Assembly: GCA_029865265.1 (NCBI GenBank)
Contig: JAOUHG010000003.1
Span: 107,464-171,463, forward strand
Source of the DNA: Candidatus Krumholzibacteriia bacterium
GTDB taxonomy: Bacteria > Krumholzibacteriota > Krumholzibacteriia > WVZY01 > JAKEHA01
Direction: 5' to 3'
Length of the DNA stretch: 64,000 nt
Numbering within the stretch: position 1 is the first letter of the stretch; each line of letters starts with the position of its first letter. The translations under genes and the position numbers were made by a program. Positions 1-11,338 of this stretch are shown in pieces. Below the pieces are notes generated by a model, which was not told where the DNA came from, made no database searches, and saw nothing but the letters and a program-made list of their open reading frames with translations.

Positions 1-1939
1 GACTTCCGAAGAGCGTGTTGCTGGCCGTACCGGGGAACGGATCTCCCTCATCACCAAAGTTGCTGCCCACCATGTTGACGAGCCCGTCGGCCTCCTCCAG
101 GACCAGGCCGCGCACCGCGCCACCGGTGCCGTCGTTCTGCATGGTCGGCGAATGAAGGATGCCTTCGTCCACGTGCCATACCAGCATGCCCTCGCCCTCG
201 AGGTTCAGGTCGCCGCCGATGCGCTGGCGGTTTTCCACCAGCCAGTACTCGCGGACTGGGTTCTCAGCCGGGTCCTGGAACCAGCCGTCGGCGTAGGTCT
301 CGAATCCGCTCGTGTAATTCTCGCCGCCGCCCTGCACCGAAACATCGTCGATCGCCAGCAGGCCGCAGGTGGACGGATCGTTGCCGTCGGCATCGTCGAA
401 GGAGTAATCCGAGGTGGCACGAAACTTCAGCGTGTAGGTGCCGCCCGCGCCCGCCAGCGGCGCAAGATGGGGCGCCAGGGCAATGGTGGCGGTGCCGTTG
501 CCCGGACCGGTGTAGGTGGCCAGCGTGTCTTCCACCCCGTTGACCTCGATGAGCGCGTAGCCAAAGTCGTATCCCGGTTCCACGTCGTAGCGGTACTTGT
601 ACGAGAACGTCACCGTTCCGGTGCCGCCGTACGTGAAGTCGCGTTCGATGGTCTCGACCCAGTTGGGGCCGTAGCCCGCGCCGGGATCCGCATAGTTGCG
701 CGCCGCGGCCTCGGCCGCGGTGCGCCCGCAGTAGAGCGAGTAGTTGCCCGCGATCACGCACTCGCTGGAGCGACGGAAGAGGTCGTCGGTGAACGGGAGC
801 CTGTACGCAACCGGGTTCTGCTCCGCGTTGCCGATCGACGCCGTGACCGGCTGCCAGCCGATATCAACCGGGACGGTCCAGCCCAGCTCCACCCGCGTCC
901 AGGCCTCGGGGTGCGCGGGCCTCTCCGGCGTGTTCCAGCTGCCTGCGCCCATGATGCCCCAGTGGCCGATGCCGTTGCTGCCGCCGTTGCGGTCGTAGAG
1001 ATCGGGCAGCCCCAGGCCGTGGCCGAACTCGTGGCAGTACACGCCGATGTCGATCCATGCCGGCTGCGGGTACTTGCCGGTCCCGTCCGGCGGGCCCGGA
1101 CTGCAATTGAGGGCGGGGCCGATGGTGTAGTCGTCGACCAGGATAAAGCCACCGCCCGCGGCGGGATCGTTGGTCACGAACGCAGCATCACCGGACGCCG
1201 GCCACGCCGAGTAGCTCCAGGTGTGCGACGAGATGTTGTTTGGATACGTGCCGCACTCCGCGCCGGGCAGGCTGTGCATGACACACAGCAGGTCGACGAA
1301 GCCGTCGTCGTCGCCCGAATTCGGCACGCCGTCGGGGCCGTCGTTGTCATACTGGCCAAAGTCGACCGATCCGTCGCGCGCGTCGAGTAGCTCCTTGATG
1401 AACTCGCCGGTTCGCGCGAACCCGGGAACGGTTCCGTTGGAAGAACCGGCGTAGTAGGAATTCACGTTGGCCAGTTTCGTCCACGTGAAGACGTCGCCGT
1501 CTATGGTGAACTGGCCGTAGGAGACTTCGCTGTAATACTGGCCGATGGTGCCGGTGGGATTGCTGTCGAAGAGCTGCAGTTGCAGATTCGCAGCGGTGAT
1601 GGGCACCACCGCCTGGTCACTGAAGTAGCCCGGCAGGACCGGAACCCGCATGGTCCCGGTGAGCGCAAAATCGCCCGCCGCCGCGGCGGCAAGCGCGCCG
1701 GGACCATTGTGAACCACGAAGTCGCGGCGCTGTTCGCGCATGCGGCGCGCCTTCTGCGCCCAGGCGTGCTTGACGGTGTAGGCGCTCGCGTCCAGTTTGG
1801 ACGCGCGCCGCATCGACTCGGGAAGCGCTCCGCCGTCGCGCGGGGGTGCTACCGCGGAGGCAGTGGTGGCGAGAAACAACAGAACGCCGCAAGACGCGGC
1901 GCGGACAAGCACACGGCAACCCATAAATGCCAACCTCAT
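1..1939 (-). CDS. Secreted M6-family metallopeptidase (C-terminus off window)
   Basis: An open frame runs from an ATG at 1939 to the left edge without a stop, so the C-terminus is missing. The N-terminus is a signal peptide (basic start, then a Leu/Val-rich core ending near TASA). The zinc site HEFGHGLGLPD lies near residue 300 and carries the HExxHxxGxxD pattern of M6 (immune inhibitor A-like) peptidases. Downstream are beta-rich stretches that look like MAM/jelly-roll domains (for example FSYKYRYDVEPGYDFGYALIEV). An in-frame ATG at 1924 is an alternative start, but 1939 gives a better signal peptide; neither has a clear Shine-Dalgarno. Probable role: extracellular protein degradation. The family call is strong; the substrate is unknown. 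Confidence 0.9.
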   Translation of the reverse strand, partial: MRLAFMGCRVLVRAASCGVLLFLATTASAVAPPRDGGALPESMRRASKLDASAYTVKHAWAQKARRMREQRRDFVVHNGPGALAAAAAGDFALTGTMRVPVLPGYFSDQAVVPITAANLQLQLFDSNPTGTIGQYYSEVSYGQFTIDGDVFTWTKLANVNSYYAGSSNGTVPGFARTGEFIKELLDARDGSVDFGQYDNDGPDGVPNSGDDDGFVDLLCVMHSLPGAECGTYPNNISSHTWSYSAWPASGDAAFVTNDPAAGGGFILVDDYTIGPALNCSPGPPDGTGKYPQPAWIDIGVYCHEFGHGLGLPDLYDRNGGSNGIGHWGIMGAGSWNTPERPAHPEAWTRVELGWTVPVDIGWQPVTASIGNAEQNPVAYRLPFTDDLFRRSSECVIAGNYSLYCGRTAAEAAARNYADPGAGYGPNWVETIERDFTYGGTGTVTFSYKYRYDVEPGYDFGYALIEVNGVEDTLATYTGPGNGTATIALAPHLAPLAGAGGTYTLKFRATSDYSFDDADGNDPSTCGLLAIDDVSVQGGGENYTSGFETYADGWFQDPAENPVREYWLVENRQRIGGDLNLEGEGMLVWHVDEGILHSPTMQNDGTGGAVRGLVLEEADGLVNMVGSNFGDEGDPFPGTASNTLFGS

Positions 1940-1982
1940 GATGCCAGTGCCGCGTGGGGCGGAAGGCGCTGGACGATGCGAA

Positions 1983-2606
1983 CTACCTGCGCGTCAACGT
2001 GGCACTGCCACCGGTGGCGCGCATCTCGACGAACTCACACGAAACAAAGCCGATAAAATTGATGCCATTGGCCGGCAGCCCTTCCAGCACCTGGATCTCT
2101 CCGCCGGTGAACTCCTGCGTGGCGCGCAGGATATAGGTGACCGTCCGGAAACGGCCCGCGGGCTGGCAGTCGTACGCCAGCATATAGTTGACCGCCGGGT
2201 CGCCGGTCGAGACGCTCTTGTGCTCGAACTCGCTGTTCCCCATCACTTCGATGCCGGCGGGAAACGAAATCCGGTACTGGATGGCATTGGTCGAGTACGG
2301 CTCCACCGTCTCGGCGAATATGTGCACCCGGAACGGCTCGTCGGGTTTCACCGCGAGCTCGGTCTGCGTTCCCGCGTCGTCGAAGTACGGATTGAGGTAG
2401 AGTCCCTCAACCGGGAACTGCTGGCCGGACTCCTCGATCATGGATTCGCCAGGCTTGTCCGTCACATCCGACGGGGGCAACTGGCTGGACACGGACGGGG
2501 CCGCATCCTGGGCCACGGCGGCCTGGTCCCCCGTTGACTCCTTCTCCCCGCACCCCACGGCCCCGATCAGCAAGGCACTCAAAAGAAACAAAATCGGACG
2601 GCGCAA
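1983..2606 (-). CDS. Predicted lipoprotein of unknown function
   Basis: The 207-residue product starts with MRRP, a Leu-rich hydrophobic segment and Cys19 (GAVGC), a slightly atypical lipobox. A Ser/Pro/Asp-rich linker of about 40 residues follows, then one beta-rich domain of about 130 residues with paired strands (for example FRVHIFAETVEPYSTNAIQYR). I do not recognise the domain. It lies 43 bases upstream of the M6 peptidase gene on the same strand, so the two may be co-transcribed from the promoter at 2660-2689. Likely an envelope-anchored binding or structural protein; the function is not assignable from sequence. Confidence 0.75.
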   Translation of the reverse strand: MRRPILFLLSALLIGAVGCGEKESTGDQAAVAQDAAPSVSSQLPPSDVTDKPGESMIEESGQQFPVEGLYLNPYFDDAGTQTELAVKPDEPFRVHIFAETVEPYSTNAIQYRISFPAGIEVMGNSEFEHKSVSTGDPAVNYMLAYDCQPAGRFRTVTYILRATQEFTGGEIQVLEGLPANGINFIGFVSCEFVEMRATGGSATLTRR

Positions 2607-2659
2607 AATCTCCTCCCGCGCATGCGAAAACGGCCCGCCATGGGCCGCGTAACGACACT

Positions 2660-2689
2660 ATAATACCAGCAATTACGGCATCCGGGCAA
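2660..2689 (-). promoter_or_regulatory. Putative sigma70-type promoter for the lipoprotein gene
   Basis: Reading the minus strand, TTGCCC (2689-2684) is followed by an 18-base spacer and TATTAT (2665-2660). The predicted start lies near 2653, about 45 bases upstream of the ATG at 2606. It is a motif match only, but it sits in a short AT-rich patch within GC-rich DNA. Confidence 0.5.
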
Positions 2690-2698
2690 CCGAAAACG

Positions 2699-2728
2699 TT
2701 GACGCCGCGCACCCCCTGCCCCTAGAAT
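2699..2728 (+). promoter_or_regulatory. Putative sigma70 promoter of the propionyl-CoA carboxylase operon
   Basis: TTGACG (2699-2704) and TAGAAT (2723-2728) are separated by 18 bases. Transcription would begin near 2735 and leave a leader of about 100 bases, very GC-rich at 2770-2810. It diverges from the lipoprotein promoter at 2660-2689, and the two -35 boxes lie only 10 bases apart, so their expression may be linked. Confidence 0.6.
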
Positions 2729-2832
2729 CACGCCTACTAATCTCTTGTCAGGGCGTGGGTTACTTGCTCACCCGCGGGGCCGTGCGGGCGGCGCCGCGCC
2801 GCGTCCCCAACACCCAACCACGGTCGGTCTGA

Positions 2833-4386
<1,554 letters not shown>

Positions 4387-4398
4387 TTGGCGCCTGTC

Positions 4399-5904
4399 AT
4401 GTTCAACAAAATTCTAATCGCCAACCGGGGCGAGATCGCCGTCCGCATCGCGCGTGCCTGTAAGGAGATGGGTATCACGCCGGTCGCGATCTACTCCGAC
4501 GTGGATCGCGTGGCACTGCACGTGGCACACGCCTACGAGGCACACCGGGTGGGCGGGCCCGAGAGCCGTGACAGCTACCTCAACATCCCAGCGATAATCG
4601 CCGCCGCGCGCAAGAGCGGCGCCGGGGCCATCCACCCCGGTTACGGCTTCCTGGCCGAGAATCGCGACTTTGCGCAGGCGTGCGCCGACGCGGGCATCAC
4701 CTTCATCGGCCCCCCACCGCACGCGATGCAGGCCATGGGCAACAAGCTCCTCGCCCGCGCGGCCATGAAGAAGGCCAACGTCCCCACCGTGCCCGGCAGT
4801 GACGGCCCCGTGGCCGACGCGAAGGAGGCCGCACGCGTGGCGGCGCGCATCGGTTACCCGGTCCTGCTCAAGGCGGCGGCCGGGGGCGGCGGCAAGGGCA
4901 TGCGCATCGTGGCCGCCGAGAAGGAATTCGCCAACGCGCTGGCCCTCACGGTGGGAGAGGCGCGCAGCGCCTTCGGGGATGCGTCCGTGTACATAGAGAA
5001 GTTCATCGAGCGCCCCAAGCACATCGAGATCCAGGTGATGGCGGACGACCACGGCAACGTGATCAGCTACGGAGAGCGCGAGTGCTCCATGCAGCGCCGC
5101 TACCAGAAGGTCATCGAGGAGGCGCCTTCCCCCGTCGTCGACCCGACGATGCGCGCCGCCCTCTCCGAAGCGGCACGCAAGGCCGCTGCCGCCGTCGGTT
5201 ACCGCGGCGCGGGCACGGTGGAGTTCATCGTCGATGCGCAGCGAAACTTCTACTTCCTGGAGATGAACACGCGTCTCCAGGTGGAACACCCGGTTACCGA
5301 GATGATCTACGGGGTGGACCTGGTCAAGCAGCAGATCGAGGTTGCGGCCGGCCTCGAGATACCCGTTCAACAGGATGCCGTTGCCATCAACGGCCACGCC
5401 ATCGAGATGCGCCTGTATGCCGAGGATCCGTCGCACAATTTCATGCCGTCGGTGGGCACCATCAAGCGCCTGGTGCTCCCGCAGGGTCCCGGGGTGCGCA
5501 ACGAGAACGGCGTGTACGAAGGCTACGAGATACCCATCTACTACGACCCCATGATCGGCAAGCTGGTGGTGTGGGCACAGACGCGCGAGGAGGCCATTCG
5601 CCGCGCCCACCGGGCCTTGCGCGAGTACCGCTGCGAACCGGTTCGTACCAACGTCGACTTCCTGTTGTGGGCGCTGGCGGAGCCGGCGTTCCTCGACGGG
5701 AGCTACGACACCAAACACATCGAGATGCACTTCGATGCCACCCTGTTGCACCGGCATGACGAAGAGATAGAAATGGCCTGCATCGCCGCCTGTATCGCCG
5801 CACACGCTTACCGCTCCACCGTCCGCTATGCAATGAGCGACGACGGTGGCGATGGCTGGCGCCGCGCGGCGCGCGCCGACGCGGTCCGGCGGTGGTCGCG
5901 ATGA
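4399..5904 (+). CDS. Acyl-CoA carboxylase, biotin carboxylase subunit
   Basis: An AccC/PccA-type biotin carboxylase of 501 residues from the ATG at 4399 (MFNKILIANRGEIAVR); a TTG at 4387, abutting the pccB stop, is a less likely start. It carboxylates biotin with ATP and bicarbonate. The ATP-grasp loop AAAGGGGKGMRIV lies near residue 160 and the catalytic stretch EMNTRLQVEHPVTE near 285. The C-terminal 40 residues extend past the standard fold and are rich in Ala and Arg. It has no biotin domain of its own; that is the next gene, whose ATG overlaps this stop (ATGA at 5901-5904), so the two are translationally coupled. Confidence 0.93.
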   Translation: MFNKILIANRGEIAVRIARACKEMGITPVAIYSDVDRVALHVAHAYEAHRVGGPESRDSYLNIPAIIAAARKSGAGAIHPGYGFLAENRDFAQACADAGITFIGPPPHAMQAMGNKLLARAAMKKANVPTVPGSDGPVADAKEAARVAARIGYPVLLKAAAGGGGKGMRIVAAEKEFANALALTVGEARSAFGDASVYIEKFIERPKHIEIQVMADDHGNVISYGERECSMQRRYQKVIEEAPSPVVDPTMRAALSEAARKAAAAVGYRGAGTVEFIVDAQRNFYFLEMNTRLQVEHPVTEMIYGVDLVKQQIEVAAGLEIPVQQDAVAINGHAIEMRLYAEDPSHNFMPSVGTIKRLVLPQGPGVRNENGVYEGYEIPIYYDPMIGKLVVWAQTREEAIRRAHRALREYRCEPVRTNVDFLLWALAEPAFLDGSYDTKHIEMHFDATLLHRHDEEIEMACIAACIAAHAYRSTVRYAMSDDGGDGWRRAARADAVRRWSR

Positions 5905-6419
5905 AATTCGTGGTACGGGTTGACGGGCAGGAGCGCATTCTCCACGTCACGCGGGAAGACGGCCGCTACCAGATCCAGATCGACGGGCGCGCCCTCTCCG
6001 TGGACTGTCAGACCTTCGGCGACCCGAACACCTTCTCCCTGCTCATCGACCGCCGCTCCTTCCTGGTGGAGAGTGCGCCGGTGCGCCCCGATACCGGCGA
6101 GTACTTCGCCCGCGTGATGGGCCGCCACTACGACGTCGAGGTGCTCGACGAGCTGCTGGTGGCGGTGCGCGACGCCGAGAAGGAGCACGAGCATACCGGC
6201 GACTTTACCGTCAAGGCACCCATGCCGGGACTGGTGGTGGAGGTGCGGATCGCCGTGGGCGACCACGTGGCCGCGGGCGATTCCGTGGTGGTGATGGAGG
6301 CGATGAAAATGCGCAACGAACTTTCCAGTGTCGTCGCAGGAACGGTCAAGAGCGTCAGCGTGGCGGCGGGCGACAAGGTCGATTCGCAGGCCGCGCTGGT
6401 AACCATCGAGAGGGACTGA
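5901..6419 (+). CDS. Biotin carboxyl carrier subunit of acyl-CoA carboxylase
   Basis: 172 residues from the ATG at 5901, which overlaps the biotin carboxylase stop. The C-terminal 75 residues form a biotinyl domain ([12 protein letters not shown] ... [10 protein letters not shown]), with the biotin-accepting lysine in EAMKM near residue 138. The first 90 residues are beta-rich and resemble the linker domain that docks carrier to carboxylase in PCC-type enzymes. It shuttles carboxybiotin between the two preceding gene products. The stop overlaps the mutase start (TGATG at 6417-6421). Confidence 0.92.
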   Translation: MKFVVRVDGQERILHVTREDGRYQIQIDGRALSVDCQTFGDPNTFSLLIDRRSFLVESAPVRPDTGEYFARVMGRHYDVEVLDELLVAVRDAEKEHEHTGDFTVKAPMPGLVVEVRIAVGDHVAAGDSVVVMEAMKMRNELSSVVAGTVKSVSVAAGDKVDSQAALVTIERD

Positions 6420-8077
6420 TGGCGTCGCGCACCCGCAAGGACTGGCGAAAGAACACCTACGATCCGTTCGTGGCCAGGCGCCCCGAGCGCAAGCCGCACT
6501 TCCGCACCTCGTCCGGCATCGAGATCGAACCGGTCTACGCCCCCGACGCCCCGCCGGACGACGCCACCGGGAAGCGCGTGGGATTTCCGGGCGAGTTTCC
6601 CTACACGCGCGGCGTATACCCCACCATGTACCGCGGGCGCCCCTGGACCATCCGCCAGTACGCCGGCTTCGGCACCGCCAGGGATACCAACGAGCGCTTC
6701 CTCTCTCTGTTGCAGCGCGGGCAAACGGGACTCTCGGTCGCGTTCGACCTCCCCACCCAGATGGGGCTGGACTCGGACCACCCGCTGGCCGCGGGGGAGG
6801 TGGGCCGCGTGGGCGTCGCCATCGACACCGTCGACGACATGGCAACACTCTTCGATGGCATTGCGCTCGACGCGGTCAGCACTTCCATGACCATCAACGC
6901 CACCGCTTCCATCCTGCTCGCAATGTACTGCGTCGTCTCCGAGGAGCGCGGCGCGGAACGATCGCAGCTGGCCGGCACCGTGCAGAACGACATTCTCAAG
7001 GAGTATATCGCACGCGGCACCTATGTCTTCCCGCCCGCGCCATCCATGCGCATCATCACCGACATGTTTGCGTGGTGCGCCCGGGAGATGCCGAACTGGA
7101 ACCCCATCAGCATCAGCGGTTACCACATCCGTGAGGCGGGCGCGACCGCGGCGCAGGAGATCGCATTCACCCTCGCCAACGGCGTCGCCTACGTCCAGGC
7201 GGGTGTGGACGCGGGGCTCGAAGTGGACGACTTTGCGCCGCGCCTGTCGTTCTTCTTCAACGTGCACAATAACTTCTTCGAGGAAGTGGCCAAGTTCCGC
7301 GCCGCGCGGCGCATGTGGGCCACACTCATGCGCGACCGTTTCGGCGCGAAGATGGCGGACAGCCTGCTCTTGCGTTTCCACTCGCAGACCGCAGGCAGCA
7401 CGCTCACCGCCCAGCAGCCCGAGAACAACATCGTGCGCACCGCCCTGCAGGCGCTGGCGGCGGTGCTGGGCGGCACCCAGTCGCTGCACACCAACAGCCT
7501 GGACGAAGCACTGGGACTTCCCTCGGATCGCGCCGCGCGCATCGCGCTGCGCACCCAGCAGGTGATCCTGGAGGAGTCCGGCGTGGCGGATTCCATCGAC
7601 CCCGTCGGCGGCAGCCACTACCTGGAGGCACTCACCGACGCGCTCGAAGAGCGCGCGCTGGCCCTCATGGCCGAAATCGGGAAGCTCGGCGGCATGATCA
7701 CCGCCATCGAACAGGGCTTCCCGCAGCGCGAAATCGAACGCGCCAGCTACGAGTACCAGAAGGCGCTGGAGCGGGGCGACGAACGCGTGGTGGGGGTGAA
7801 CACCGCGAACGAGGGCGGGGTGGAAGACACGCCCGTGTTTCGCGTCGACCCCGCGCTGGAGCGCGAACAGGTGGCGCGGCTGGAAGCGCGGCGCGCGGCG
7901 CGCGACGGAGCGCGCGTGGCAAAAACGCTGACGGCACTCGACGCCGCGGCACGCGGCAAGGACAACCTGATGCCACTCATCATGGACGCGGTGGCGGCGC
8001 GGGCCACCATCGGCGAAATCTGCGACACGCTGGCGAAGACATTCGGACGGCACCGCGACCGCGGAGGCATGCGATGA
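6419..8077 (+). CDS. mcmA1: Methylmalonyl-CoA mutase, large (catalytic) subunit
   Basis: 552 residues, the length of a stand-alone mutase alpha chain without the B12 domain. It rearranges (R)-methylmalonyl-CoA to succinyl-CoA. Substrate-barrel motifs are [18 protein letters not shown] (near residue 65), [17 protein letters not shown] (near 100) and [17 protein letters not shown] (near 235); the YPTMY tyrosine is typical of methylmalonyl- rather than isobutyryl-CoA mutases. The cobalamin-binding half is encoded separately at 12520-12933 on the other strand. It is coupled to the carrier gene upstream and to the epimerase downstream (ATGA at 8074-8077). Confidence 0.93.
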   Translation: MASRTRKDWRKNTYDPFVARRPERKPHFRTSSGIEIEPVYAPDAPPDDATGKRVGFPGEFPYTRGVYPTMYRGRPWTIRQYAGFGTARDTNERFLSLLQRGQTGLSVAFDLPTQMGLDSDHPLAAGEVGRVGVAIDTVDDMATLFDGIALDAVSTSMTINATASILLAMYCVVSEERGAERSQLAGTVQNDILKEYIARGTYVFPPAPSMRIITDMFAWCAREMPNWNPISISGYHIREAGATAAQEIAFTLANGVAYVQAGVDAGLEVDDFAPRLSFFFNVHNNFFEEVAKFRAARRMWATLMRDRFGAKMADSLLLRFHSQTAGSTLTAQQPENNIVRTALQALAAVLGGTQSLHTNSLDEALGLPSDRAARIALRTQQVILEESGVADSIDPVGGSHYLEALTDALEERALALMAEIGKLGGMITAIEQGFPQREIERASYEYQKALERGDERVVGVNTANEGGVEDTPVFRVDPALEREQVARLEARRAARDGARVAKTLTALDAAARGKDNLMPLIMDAVAARATIGEICDTLAKTFGRHRDRGGMR

Positions 8078-8478
8078 TCGGCGGCATCGACCACATCGCC
8101 ATCGCCGTCGAGGACATCGACACGGCCGTTGCGCTCTTCGAGAACGTGCTGGGCCTCAAGGTCACCCACCGCGAGGAGATCGCGGGCTACGGCGTGCGCG
8201 TGGCCACCGTCGCCACCGGCGGTACCGACGTGGAACTTGTGCAGGGCACCACCCCCGACTCCCCCATTGCAAAGTTCATCGCGCAACGCGGGCCTGGCAT
8301 GCACCACGTCGCCTTCCAGGTGGATGATATTCATGCCGCCCTCGCAGAAATGAAAGAACGCGGCGTCGATCTCATCGATCAAACGCCGCGTCCCGGTAAA
8401 CAGGGCTCGCTGGTGGCCTTCATCCACCCGAAGGCCACCGGACGGGTGCTGTGCGAGCTGGTCCAGAATCGCAGGTAG
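8074..8478 (+). CDS. mce: Methylmalonyl-CoA epimerase
   Basis: 134 residues from the ATG at 8074, overlapping the mutase stop. It interconverts (S)- and (R)-methylmalonyl-CoA between carboxylase and mutase. It is a VOC/glyoxalase-fold protein with two beta-alpha-beta-beta-beta modules. Metal ligands are visible in IDHIAIAV (His7), MHHVAFQV (second-module His) and the C-terminal CELVQ glutamate. Length and motif spacing match Mce proteins of the propionate pathway. The same frame is open far upstream inside the mutase gene, but the overlapping ATG is the sensible start. Confidence 0.93.
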   Translation: MIGGIDHIAIAVEDIDTAVALFENVLGLKVTHREEIAGYGVRVATVATGGTDVELVQGTTPDSPIAKFIAQRGPGMHHVAFQVDDIHAALAEMKERGVDLIDQTPRPGKQGSLVAFIHPKATGRVLCELVQNRR

Positions 8479-8556
8479 TCGGGCTTGCCCGTTGACGCTT
8501 TCCACACGACTTCCTGCGTTCACTTGTGGCGAACCCGCGAACGCAGGAGGTTACCC

Positions 8557-9246
8557 ATGGCCGCCATCAAGAACGTTCCCACCCGCACCGCGCGGGCACT
8601 CGCGCTGGGACTCGTAATTTCGCTGGGGGCGTGTGGTTCCGATTCGCCCAGCGACTCAGGGGGACCCCCGTCGGGGGTCTCCTGTCCCGAGGTGCAGGGA
8701 ACGCCCATCGAGATCAATATCAGCCGGTTCGAGTGGGAGGGCGCCACGGTCGAGTACAACGGGGCCTCGACGACGACTTACCAGAACCGGGCCACGGTGA
8801 CGGGTGTGTCGACGCCGGTGGTGGGACCCGGGGATCGTGTCCTCGTCCGGGTGAGCTTCGCCAATCCGCTCGAGTACGTGAGCGAGGATCCGTGGCTCGT
8901 CTCGTTCGTCGTCCAGGGAGGATTCCAGGGGGGATACCGCGGGGAGGCGACAATACAACCTCCGCTGTTCACGGGTGACTGGCCGTTGGCCAGCCCGTTC
9001 GCGCACTGCGATGCCCTCGAGCAGGACTGGGTGCTCACGGCCATCAACATGAGTGTGCGGGCGAGCCCGGCCAAGGGCGAGCGGCTCAACTGCATCGTGT
9101 TCGATTGCACGATTCCCGCACAACTGAACATCGGCGCAACCCCGGTGGCCGCCGCCATTCCCATTGACCAGATCATCTGGTATGCCGTGCGCAGCGACGG
9201 TGACCACAGCGGCGACCCGCCACCTATCGAAGCGGTCAAGCGCTAG
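8557..9246 (+). CDS. Predicted lipoprotein of unknown function
   Basis: 229 residues from the ATG at 8557, set by a strong ribosome site (AGGAGG, 8545-8550). The signal peptide ends in a textbook lipobox (SLGAC, Cys26), followed by a Ser/Asp/Gly/Pro linker and a beta-rich domain with three further cysteines near the C-terminus ([13 protein letters not shown]), likely disulfide-bonded. I do not recognise the domain. It follows the propionate operon on the same strand after 78 bases, but nothing in it suggests a metabolic role. It converges with the 3-hydroxyacyl-CoA dehydrogenase gene 17 bases on. Confidence 0.75.
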   Translation: MAAIKNVPTRTARALALGLVISLGACGSDSPSDSGGPPSGVSCPEVQGTPIEINISRFEWEGATVEYNGASTTTYQNRATVTGVSTPVVGPGDRVLVRVSFANPLEYVSEDPWLVSFVVQGGFQGGYRGEATIQPPLFTGDWPLASPFAHCDALEQDWVLTAINMSVRASPAKGERLNCIVFDCTIPAQLNIGATPVAAAIPIDQIIWYAVRSDGDHSGDPPPIEAVKR

Positions 9247-9263
9247 GCGGCGCCGGTGCAGCG

Positions 9264-10124
9264 TCAGGGCCTCGCGTAGTCGTAGAAGCCGCGGCCGGTC
9301 TTGCGGCCCAGGCGGCCTGCCGCCACCATCTTCTTCAGGAGCGGGCACGGACGGTACTTGGAGTCGCCCAGGTCGCGGTGCAGCACCTCCATGATGGAGA
9401 GGCACACGTCCAGACCGATCAGGTCCGCCAGCGTGAGCGGCCCCATCGGGTGCGCCATGCCCAGCTTCATCACCTCGTCGATCGACTCCTTCGTGGCCAC
9501 GCCCTCCATCAGGCAGAACACCGCCTCGTTAATCATGGGCATGAGCACGCGGTTGGCGACAAAGCCGGGGTAGTCGTTCACCTCCACCGGCGTCTTCCCC
9601 AGCGCGCGGCACAGGTCCATGGTGGCGGCGGTGGTGGCATCGTCGGTCTCGAGCCCGCGGATGATCTCCACCAGCTTCATCACCGGCACCGGGTTCATGA
9701 AGTGCATACCGATGAAACGCCTGGGCGCGGGCACCGACGCCGCGAGTTCCGTGATCGATATCGACGAGGTGTTGCTGGCGAGAATCGCGGACTCGTCCAC
9801 GTGGGAGGATACCTCCTTCCAGACGTGTTTCTTGAGCTCCGGATTCTCGTTGATGGCCTCCACCACCGCCTGGCTCCCGGCCACCGCGGAGAGGCCGGTG
9901 TCCGGGCGGATGCGCTCGAGCACCGCCTTCTTGTCCACGGGGGTAATGAGTTCCTTCTTCACCATGCGGTCGAGGCTGGTCTCGATGACACCGAGCCCGC
10001 GCTTGACCAACGCCTCGTTCACGTCGACCAGTTTCACCGCGTGCCCCGCCCGGGCAAACACCTGCGCGATACCCGCGCCCATGGTGCCGGCCCCGATGAC
10101 GGAGACGCGCTCAATCTTGACCAT
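9264..10124 (-). CDS. hbd: 3-hydroxyacyl-CoA (3-hydroxybutyryl-CoA) dehydrogenase
   Basis: 286 residues from the ATG at 10124, the normal length for single-function Hbd/PaaH enzymes. It oxidises 3-hydroxyacyl-CoA to 3-ketoacyl-CoA with NAD. The dinucleotide motif [14 protein letters not shown] sits at residues 10-25; the catalytic region includes [27 protein letters not shown] and the 3HCDH C-terminal domain ([31 protein letters not shown]). Last gene of the minus-strand operon with thiolase and acyl-CoA dehydrogenase, 11 bases after the thiolase stop. The frame stays open upstream into the thiolase gene, but that extension is not part of the protein. Confidence 0.93.
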   Translation of the reverse strand: MVKIERVSVIGAGTMGAGIAQVFARAGHAVKLVDVNEALVKRGLGVIETSLDRMVKKELITPVDKKAVLERIRPDTGLSAVAGSQAVVEAINENPELKKHVWKEVSSHVDESAILASNTSSISITELAASVPAPRRFIGMHFMNPVPVMKLVEIIRGLETDDATTAATMDLCRALGKTPVEVNDYPGFVANRVLMPMINEAVFCLMEGVATKESIDEVMKLGMAHPMGPLTLADLIGLDVCLSIMEVLHRDLGDSKYRPCPLLKKMVAAGRLGRKTGRGFYDYARP

Positions 10125-10135
10125 GGTTGCCTCCG

Positions 10136-11317
10136 TCACGACAGGGTGATGCTCATGGCAACGGCGTTTCCGCCGCCCAGGCACAGCGACACCATGCCGC
10201 GTTCGCCGCCGCGCTTGCGCAGCGCGTGGATGAGTGTTACCAGCAAACGCGCTCCCGACGCGCCGATGGGGTGCCCCAGCGCCACCGCGCCACCATTGAC
10301 GTTGAGACGCTCTGAGGGAATCTTCAGTTCGCGGATCAGCGCCACGCCCTGCGCGGAGAAGGCCTCGTTCAGCTCGATCACGTCGTAGTCGGTGATGCGC
10401 GTTTTGGTCTTCTCGAGCAGCTTGCCCACCGCCTTGAGCGGGGCCATCATCACCCATTCGGGCTCCATACCACCGGTGGCGTACGCATCCACGAACGCCA
10501 GCACGTCCAGGCCCAGCTCCTTCGCGCGGCTCTCGCTCATCACCAGCAGCATGGCGGCGCCGTCGTTGATGGTGCTCGCGTTGCCCGCCGTCACGGTCCC
10601 CTCCTTGTCGAACACCGGCCGCAGCCTGGCCAGCGATTCGACGGAAGTGTCCGCGCGCGGGCCCTCGTCGGCGGAAACCATCAGCGGCTCTTTCTTTCCG
10701 CGCGGTACCGTGACGGGCACGATCTCGTCGTTGAAATCACCGCGCTGCATGGCGGCGAGCGCCTTCTTGTGGCTCTCCACCGCAAACTCGTCCTGCGCCT
10801 CGCGGGTGACCTTGTACTTCTTCGCCACCAGTTCCGCGGTGTTGCCCATGTGAAAGTCGTTGTAGCAGTCCCACAGGCCGTCGTTGACCATGGCGTCGAC
10901 CAGGCGTCCGTTGCCCAGGCGCTGCCCGGCCCGGGCGTCCGGGAGCAGGTAGGGCGACAGGCTCATGTTCTCCATGCCGCCGGCGAGAATCGCGTGCGCG
11001 TCGCCCGCGCGGATGGCCTGCGCCGCCAGCATCACCGACTTCAGGCCGGAGCCACACACCTTGTTCACTGTAAACGCACCCACCGCCGGTGAGACGCCGC
11101 CGAATATGGCCGCCTGGCGCGCGGGCGCCTGGCCGACGCCGGCCTGCAGCACGTTGCCGACGATCACTTCGTCGAGCGTCTCCGGGTCGAGTTTGGTGCG
11201 GGTGATGGTTTCCTTGATGAGACCGGCGGCGAGGCGCGGGGCGGGAACGGTCGACAGACCGCCCATGAACCGCCCGATGGGCGTCCGCAACGCCGAAACG
11301 ATGACAGCGCGTTCCAT
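10136..11317 (-). CDS. atoB: Acetyl-CoA C-acetyltransferase (thiolase)
   Basis: 393 residues, the standard length of type II thiolases. It cleaves 3-ketoacyl-CoA with CoA, or condenses two acetyl-CoA. The nucleophilic cysteine is in [12 protein letters not shown] (near residue 88), the active-site histidine in [16 protein letters not shown] (near 347) and the second cysteine in CLGGGNA (near 378). GGMENMS is also conserved. It lies between acyl-CoA dehydrogenase and 3-hydroxyacyl-CoA dehydrogenase with gaps of 21 and 11 bases, so it most likely acts in short-chain fatty acid or amino-acid carbon breakdown. Confidence 0.93.
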   Translation of the reverse strand: MERAVIVSALRTPIGRFMGGLSTVPAPRLAAGLIKETITRTKLDPETLDEVIVGNVLQAGVGQAPARQAAIFGGVSPAVGAFTVNKVCGSGLKSVMLAAQAIRAGDAHAILAGGMENMSLSPYLLPDARAGQRLGNGRLVDAMVNDGLWDCYNDFHMGNTAELVAKKYKVTREAQDEFAVESHKKALAAMQRGDFNDEIVPVTVPRGKKEPLMVSADEGPRADTSVESLARLRPVFDKEGTVTAGNASTINDGAAMLLVMSESRAKELGLDVLAFVDAYATGGMEPEWVMMAPLKAVGKLLEKTKTRITDYDVIELNEAFSAQGVALIRELKIPSERLNVNGGAVALGHPIGASGARLLVTLIHALRKRGGERGMVSLCLGGGNAVAMSITLS

Positions 11318-11338
11318 GATTATGACTCCTCTCCTGGC

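Noticed and set aside
8480..8497. CGGGCTTGCCCG hairpin and TTGACG after the epimerase gene
   Set aside because: The stem is only four pairs with a stable loop and lacks a U tract; the -35-like box has no -10 partner.
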